64,000 nt of DNA from positions 1,550,001 to 1,614,000 of the forward strand of contig CAWCHV010000007.1 of the NCBI GenBank assembly GCA_963795435.1, in the 5' to 3' direction. Shown here piece by piece: positions 59,658-64,000 of this stretch; within the stretch, counting starts at the first letter, position 1, and the number at the start of each line of letters is the position of its first letter. The notes under the pieces were generated by a model. It did no database searches. It had not been told where the DNA came from and saw only the letters and a program-made list of their open reading frames with translations. This stretch comes from JAFKFI01 sp963795435 (GTDB lineage Bacteria > Pseudomonadota > Alphaproteobacteria > Acetobacterales > Acetobacteraceae). A program made the translations under genes and the position numbers.

Positions 59658-60121
59658 TAACGCGACAAGCTTTCCCGTGCGGCCGTTGCAAGCCGGTCGG
59701 CGCGCTCGTTCATCGGGTCGCCCGAATGGCCGCGCACCCAGTGCCACTCCACCAGGTGCTTGGCGCTCGCGTCCAGCAGCCGGCGCCAGAGATCCATATT
59801 GGCGACCGGCTCGCCCGCGGCGTTGCGCCAGTTGCGGCGGACCCAGCCGGTATGCCAACGCGTGATGCCGTTGCGAACGTACTCGCTGTCGGTGTGCAGG
59901 CTCACGCGACAGGGCCGGCTAAGCGCCTCCAGGGCCGCGGCGGCGGCGGTGAGTTCCATGCGGTTGTTGGTGGTGACGGGCTCGGCGCCCGACAACTCCC
60001 GCTCATGCCCCCGAAAGCGCAGCACGGCACCCCAGCCGCCAGGACCGGGGTTGGGCCTGCAGCCGCCATCGGTCCAGATCTCGACCGGTGGCTCGCCTTC
60101 GAGGACGGTGTCAGAGGCCAT
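59657..60121 (-). CDS. rnhA: Ribonuclease HI
   Basis: 154 residues, the normal length. Catalytic residues are Asp18 (IWTDGGC), Glu56 (NRMELTAA), Asp78 (HTDSEYV) and Asp142 (ERADRLA), and the RNase H handle region TGWVRRNWRNAAGEPV is present. It degrades RNA in RNA-DNA hybrids. It follows thrB with an 11-base overlap. The Tn7-like element begins at its stop codon but leaves the coding sequence complete, as site-specific Tn7 relatives do with their target genes. Confidence 0.97.
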   Translation of the reverse strand: MASDTVLEGEPPVEIWTDGGCRPNPGPGGWGAVLRFRGHERELSGAEPVTTNNRMELTAAAAALEALSRPCRVSLHTDSEYVRNGITRWHTGWVRRNWRNAAGEPVANMDLWRRLLDASAKHLVEWHWVRGHSGDPMNERADRLATAARESLSR

Positions 60122-61070
60122 AGGCGTGCTCGTCGCGCGCGGCCATGTGGAAGCGCAAGCGGCGGAGAAACTCGATCGGGTCCTTGCGCGTGACCAGCGC
60201 CCCCGGCGACGTGTTCAGCCAGTCGAACAGCCGGGTGAGCAGGAAGCGCAGCGCCGCCCCCTGGCACAGCACCGGCAGCGACGCGCGCTCCCCGGCCGAG
60301 AGCGGCCGCACCGCATCGTAGGCCCGCAGCAGCAGCTTCGCCTTGGTGACGTTCAACGAGAAATCGGGCTCGAAGCACCAGGCGTTGATGCAGACCGCGA
60401 CGTCGTAGGCCAGGATGTCGGTGGCGGCGAAATAGAAGTCGATCAGGCCGGAGACGCGGCCCTCGAGGAAGAACACGTTGTCGGGGAACAGGTCGGCATG
60501 GATGTGGCCGACCTGCAGACCGACGGGCCAGTCCCGCTGGACCGCCGCCAGCGCGGCGTCGAGCTCGGCGGCCAGGCCGTGCTGCACTTCGTCGGCGCGC
60601 CCCCAGGCGCGCTCCAGCAGCAGCGGCCAGCCTTCCGGGCCGAGCGCATTGGGCCGCGTCGGCGCGTAGCCCTGTCCCGCCACGTGCAGGCCGGCGAGCG
60701 CCGCGCCGAGCGGGGCGCAGTGCTCCGGGCGCACCCGGCGCGGCCAGATGCCCGGAAGGAAGGTGGTAATCGCGGCGTGGCGGCCGCTGAGCTGGCGCAG
60801 CGCCGCGCCGTCACGCCCGCGCACCGGCAGCGGGCAGTCGATGCCGTGTCGCGCCAGATGCTCCATGAGCCCGAGGAACCAGGGCAGCTCCGCCGGATCG
60901 ACCCGCTTCTCGTACAGCGTCAGGATGAAGTCGCCGGCCGTGGTGCGGAGGGAGAAATTGCTGTTCTCCACGCCCTCGGCGATGCCGCGGAACGCCACCA
61001 GGCCGCCGATGTCGTAATCCGCCAGGAAGTGCGCGAGCGCCTCGTCGGAAACCTCGGTGTAGACCGCCAT
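60111..61070 (-). CDS. thrB: Homoserine kinase (APH-fold type)
   Basis: 319 residues. It phosphorylates homoserine for threonine synthesis. The aminoglycoside-phosphotransferase fold shows EGVENSNFSLRTTAGDFILT near the N-terminus, the catalytic HIHADLFPDNVFF (Asp193) and metal-binding GLIDFYFA (Asp211). This is the alphaproteobacterial ThrB type rather than the GHMP type. It sits between ispH and rnhA as in many alphaproteobacteria; the spacing to ispH is 19 bases. Confidence 0.96.
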   Translation of the reverse strand: MAVYTEVSDEALAHFLADYDIGGLVAFRGIAEGVENSNFSLRTTAGDFILTLYEKRVDPAELPWFLGLMEHLARHGIDCPLPVRGRDGAALRQLSGRHAAITTFLPGIWPRRVRPEHCAPLGAALAGLHVAGQGYAPTRPNALGPEGWPLLLERAWGRADEVQHGLAAELDAALAAVQRDWPVGLQVGHIHADLFPDNVFFLEGRVSGLIDFYFAATDILAYDVAVCINAWCFEPDFSLNVTKAKLLLRAYDAVRPLSAGERASLPVLCQGAALRFLLTRLFDWLNTSPGALVTRKDPIEFLRRLRFHMAARDEHAYGL

Positions 61071-61089
61071 CGCGCCTCTCGCGGCCGGA

Positions 61090-62064
61090 TCAGGCGAGCG
61101 GCGCGGGCAGCTTGAACACCAGGTTCTCCTGCGTCACCCGCCGCTCCTCCACCGAGAGGGCGAAGCGGTCGCGCAGCCGGGCGATCAACTGGTCAACCAG
61201 CAATTCCGGGGCCGACGCGCCGGCCGTCACGCCGAGGGTGCGCACGCCCGCGAGCCCGGCCCAGTCGAGATCCTCGACGCGCGGCAGCAGCACCGCCGCG
61301 CGCGCGCCGGCCCGCTCGGCGACCTCGCGCAGCCGCTGCGAGTTGGAGGAGTTCGGGCTGCCGATCACGATAACCAGGTCACTGTCGGGCGCCACCGCCT
61401 TCACCGCCGCCTGGCGATTGGTCGTGGCATAGCAGATGTCCTCCCGCGCCGGGCCGACGATCTTGGGAAAGCGCGCGCGCAGGATGGCGACGATCTCGGC
61501 GGTGTCGTCCACCGAAAGCGTGGTCTGGGTGATGAAGGCGAGCGCCGTCGCCCCCGGCTCGCCGACCCCGGGCGGGGCGACGGCCCGCGCCTCCCTGGCG
61601 TCCTGCACCAGGGTCATCGCGCCGGGCGGCAGCTGGCCCATCGTGCCCTCGACCTCGGGGTGGCCGGCGTGGCCGATCATCAGGATGTGGCGGCCGGCGC
61701 CGAAATGGCGCTCCGCCTCGCGGTGCACCTTGCTGACCAGCGGACAGGTCGCGTCGAGATAGGTCAGGTTGCGCCGCCGCGCCTCCACAGGCACCGATTT
61801 GGGCACGCCGTGCGCGGAGAACACCACCGGCGCGGCGGCCGGCACGTCGTCGAGGCTCTCGACGAAGATGGCGCCCTGCGCCTCGAGCTGCTCGACCACG
61901 GTGCGGTTGTGGACGATCTCATGGCGGACATACACCGGCGCGCCATAGCGGCGCAGCGACTCCTCGACCACGCGGATGGCGCGGTCCACCCCGGCGCAGA
62001 AGCCGCGCGGGCCGGCGAGCAGAACCCGGAGATCGGGTTTGGCGAAGGAGGACTTGGCTTGCAT
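61090..62064 (-). CDS. ispH: 4-hydroxy-3-methylbut-2-enyl diphosphate reductase
   Basis: 324 residues from ATG 62064; longer open frames upstream overlap the divergent lipoprotein gene and lack homology. The three cluster-binding cysteines are Cys23 (GPRGFCAGVDRA), Cys107 (LDATCPLV) and Cys211 (EDICYATTNRQ), with GSPNSSNSQRL also conserved. It catalyses the last step of the MEP isoprenoid pathway (HMBPP to IPP and DMAPP). First gene of the ispH-thrB-rnhA operon. Confidence 0.97.
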   Translation of the reverse strand: MQAKSSFAKPDLRVLLAGPRGFCAGVDRAIRVVEESLRRYGAPVYVRHEIVHNRTVVEQLEAQGAIFVESLDDVPAAAPVVFSAHGVPKSVPVEARRRNLTYLDATCPLVSKVHREAERHFGAGRHILMIGHAGHPEVEGTMGQLPPGAMTLVQDAREARAVAPPGVGEPGATALAFITQTTLSVDDTAEIVAILRARFPKIVGPAREDICYATTNRQAAVKAVAPDSDLVIVIGSPNSSNSQRLREVAERAGARAAVLLPRVEDLDWAGLAGVRTLGVTAGASAPELLVDQLIARLRDRFALSVEERRVTQENLVFKLPAPLA

Positions 62065-62194
62065 GGGCTCGATCGTGGCGTGAGGCCGCATCGCCCCTTT
62101 CGCGAGCGGCGTCAAGCTCGGCGGGTCGACCGGCGGCCGGTTGTCCATTCCGGACGCAGAGGATATGCCCCGATCCTCGCCCCCGGAGTCTCCG

Positions 62195-62833
62195 ATGCCC
62201 GCAGCGATGCCAGCCGTCCCATCCGTCATTCCGCCCCTCATCGCCCCTTTCCGCACGCCCTTTCTCCCGAGCGCCTGGCGCATCGCTCCAGGGTTGCCCA
62301 TCGTCGCCCTTCTCGCCACTCTGGCCGGATGCAGCGGGCCCGTCACGAGCACCTTTCCGCCGGACTGCCCCCGCGCCGGCGTTCTGGCCGACGCAGCCGA
62401 TCTCACCCGCTATCGCTCCGCCGGCCAGGCAGCGGGCGCGACGGGCGCCACGGGGCATGACCTCACCGATATGGTGCTCGACGGCCAGATCACAGGCGTC
62501 TCCGGCGACTGCACCCGCGCCAGCCGCCGAGAGCTCGACGTAAGCGTCGCGGTGTCGATGCGGCTCACCCGCGGCCCGGCGGCGCGCGGGCCGATGGGCG
62601 ACGTGCCGTTCTTCGTCGCGGTGACGGAGAACGGGCAGGTCCTGGACAAGCAGATCTACCACATCGCGCCGGGCTTCGCCGCCAATGCCGACACGGTGCG
62701 GCTGACCAGCGACCCGGTGAGCCTCAACCTGCCGATCAGCGTGGACAAGCCCGGCTCGGCCTACGACCTCGTGGTCGGCTTCCAGCTCACCCCCGACGAG
62801 GTCGCGCTGAACCGCCGCCGCGGGCCTCGGTAG
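62195..62833 (+). CDS. Hypothetical lipoprotein
   Basis: About 212 residues from ATG 62195; an in-frame start at 62141 is also open. A hydrophobic segment ends in a lipobox (LPIVALLATLAGCSG). The mature part has two further Cys (PPDCPRAG; SGDCTRAS) and a beta-rich body (ELDVSVAVSMRLTRGPAARG; GSAYDLVVGFQLTPDEVALN). It resembles small alphaproteobacterial outer-membrane lipoproteins of unknown role. Divergent from ispH. Confidence 0.8.
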   Translation: MPAAMPAVPSVIPPLIAPFRTPFLPSAWRIAPGLPIVALLATLAGCSGPVTSTFPPDCPRAGVLADAADLTRYRSAGQAAGATGATGHDLTDMVLDGQITGVSGDCTRASRRELDVSVAVSMRLTRGPAARGPMGDVPFFVAVTENGQVLDKQIYHIAPGFAANADTVRLTSDPVSLNLPISVDKPGSAYDLVVGFQLTPDEVALNRRRGPR

Positions 62834-62895
62834 CCGCCCAACCTGTTTCGATTGCGCGGCCTGCCGCGCTGCGGCATGGTGGGTTTGTCCCGTGC

Positions 62896-63119
62896 ATCCG
62901 GCGCGGGAGAGAGCGGGTCCGATCCGGGCCCGCCGCCGAAGGCGCAACCGGCCCCCGGAAACGCTCAGGCAAAAGGACCGCGCCGGGATCGAGGACCTCT
63001 GGAAAGCCGGGGGGCCGCACGGCCTCGCCGCACCGACGGAGTAAGGGACGCGCGCCGCCCGATCGAACGGTCCGGCGGCATCGTGACCCGAATCTCTCAG
63101 GTACCGCGACAGAGGGGGG
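62896..63119 (+). promoter_or_regulatory. Tandem glycine riboswitch (gcvT leader)
   Basis: Aptamer 1 shows GCGGGAGAGAGCG, GCCGCCGAAGGCGCAAC, GGAAACGCTCAGGCAAAAGG and ACCGC. Aptamer 2 shows GAGGACCTCTGGAAAGCC, GCACCGACGGAGTAAG, and TGACCCGAATCTCTCAGGTA followed by CCGCGACAGAGGGGG. Two in series upstream of a glycine cleavage gene is the classical arrangement and switches expression on when glycine is abundant. Confidence 0.95.
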
Positions 63120-63200
63120 TCGACGGGCGTCGCCGATGCGTTTCGGTGGCACCCACCTGCCGGCGACGGGCCGGGAGGCGACCCTGTTGCGGAGCGGCCG

Positions 63201-64000
63201 ATGGTCGAGAATGCCCTGCCCGACGACCCTTCATCGAACCCGGAATCACGTCCGCTGGCGACCACCCCGCTGGATGCGCTGCATCGCGAGTTGGGGGGCC
63301 GCATGGTCCCGTTCGCGGGCTACGCCATGCCGGTGCAGTACGCGCCCGGCATCATCGCCGAGCACCTGCACTGCCGAGCCCACGCCGCTTTGTTCGACGT
63401 CTCGCACATGGGCCAGGCGACCTTGCAGGGGGCGGACGCGGCCGCCGCGCTGGAGCGGCTGGTGCCGGGCGACATCGCCGGGCTCAAGCCAGGCCGCCAG
63501 CGCTACACGCTGCTGACCAACGAGGCCGGCGGCATCCTCGACGATCTGATGGTCGCGCGGCTGGCCGAGAACCGCCTCCTTCTCGTGGTGAACGCCTCGC
63601 GCAAGGACAGCGACCTGCCGCACATCGAGGCGGCGCTGCCGGCCGGCGTGCGGCTCGTCCCGCACGAGGATCGGGCGCTGCTGGCGCTGCAAGGCCTCGA
63701 CGCGGACGCGGTGATCGCCCGGCTGAGCCCGGAGGCGGGGGCGCTCGCCTTCATGGGTGTTCTCGACACGCGACTGGACGGCATCCCCTGCGTCATCAGC
63801 CGGTCGGGCTACACCGGCGAGGACGGGTTCGAGATTTCCGTTCCGGCCGAGCACGCCGAGGCGCTCGCCCGGCGCCTGCTGGCCGAGGCCGCGGTGAGGC
63901 CGGCGGGCCTGGGCGCGCGCGATTCGCTGCGGCTCGAGGCCGGGCTGCCGCTCTACGGCAATGACATCGACGAGCTCACCTCGCCGGTCGAGGCGGGCCT
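63201..64000 (+). CDS. gcvT: Glycine cleavage system aminomethyltransferase (T protein), 5' part
   Basis: ATG at 63201 with GGAG upstream; the frame is open to the window edge. Sequence such as TTPLDALHRELGGRMVPFAG, AALFDVSHMGQATLQGADAA, GRQRYTLLTNEAGGILDDLM and ISRSGYTGEDGFEISVPAEH is typical GcvT. It transfers the methylene group of glycine to tetrahydrofolate. It lies downstream of the tandem glycine riboswitch. Another long frame covering 62852-63964 overlaps both and is spurious. Confidence 0.97.
   Translation, partial: MVENALPDDPSSNPESRPLATTPLDALHRELGGRMVPFAGYAMPVQYAPGIIAEHLHCRAHAALFDVSHMGQATLQGADAAAALERLVPGDIAGLKPGRQRYTLLTNEAGGILDDLMVARLAENRLLLVVNASRKDSDLPHIEAALPAGVRLVPHEDRALLALQGLDADAVIARLSPEAGALAFMGVLDTRLDGIPCVISRSGYTGEDGFEISVPAEHAEALARRLLAEAAVRPAGLGARDSLRLEAGLPLYGNDIDELTSPVEAG

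Noticed and set aside
62852..63964. 370-codon plus-strand frame over the glycine riboswitch and gcvT
   Set aside because: It crosses both aptamers and is out of frame with the clear GcvT sequence from 63201.

Overview
The window is a GC-rich alphaproteobacterial chromosome segment. The ispH-thrB-rnhA gene order, a tandem glycine riboswitch before gcvT, a TPP riboswitch before thiC and many Tat signals suggest Rhodospirillales, perhaps Acetobacteraceae. That assignment is inference from gene content only. Core chromosome occupies 1-26518 and 59658-64000. Between them lies one composite mobile element of about 33.1 kb.

Left core (1-26518): a YhaN/YhaO-like ATPase and nuclease pair, the nuclease frameshifted; tRNA-Thr(CGU) with an encoded CCA; a RutE-type nitroreductase; a NifU-like Fe-S scaffold; an ArsR plus SRPBCC pair; a SirB1-type protein; a PEP-CTERM protein; riboswitch-controlled thiC; and an adenylate-cyclase/TolB-like/TPR protein. 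Then come an ArsR regulator and MFS exporter, and a soluble cytochrome c beside a Cyc2-like fused cytochrome-porin. Last is a putative catabolic cluster (14.9-25.7 kb) in which an amidohydrolase, an alpha/beta hydrolase (frameshifted) and a class II aldolase all carry export signals, with an NMT1-type binding protein and a complete Opp-type ABC importer.

Mobile island (26524-59652): a Tn7-like transposon with TGT...ACA ends and a perfect 5-bp target duplication (gcgat). It has four TnsB-type binding sites at the left end and two abutting ones at the right. It sits exactly at the stop codon of rnhA. Its minus-strand operon is tnsA-tnsB-tnsC-tniQ. TnsA appears to lack catalytic residues, tnsB has a frameshift, and tniQ is split by an IS1634-type element. 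The tniQ 3' part encodes an unusual duplicated C-terminal domain. Cargo includes a neprosin-like glutamic peptidase, a lipoprotein, unrecognised small genes and a wrecked type I restriction-modification operon (hsdM remnant, intact hsdS, broken hsdR, intact YgjP-like metallopeptidase). IS3 (two kinds), IS30, IS5 (two copies), IS630 (two identical-type copies plus another), IS91 with a tyrosine recombinase and IS1634 elements have invaded it, some nested. The transposon now looks non-autonomous.

Right core (59657-64000): rnhA, thrB and ispH on the minus strand, then a lipoprotein gene, a tandem glycine riboswitch and the start of gcvT on the plus strand.

Several genes in both core and island carry single frameshifts. 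This could reflect assembly error, so each apparent pseudogene should be re-read against raw data.
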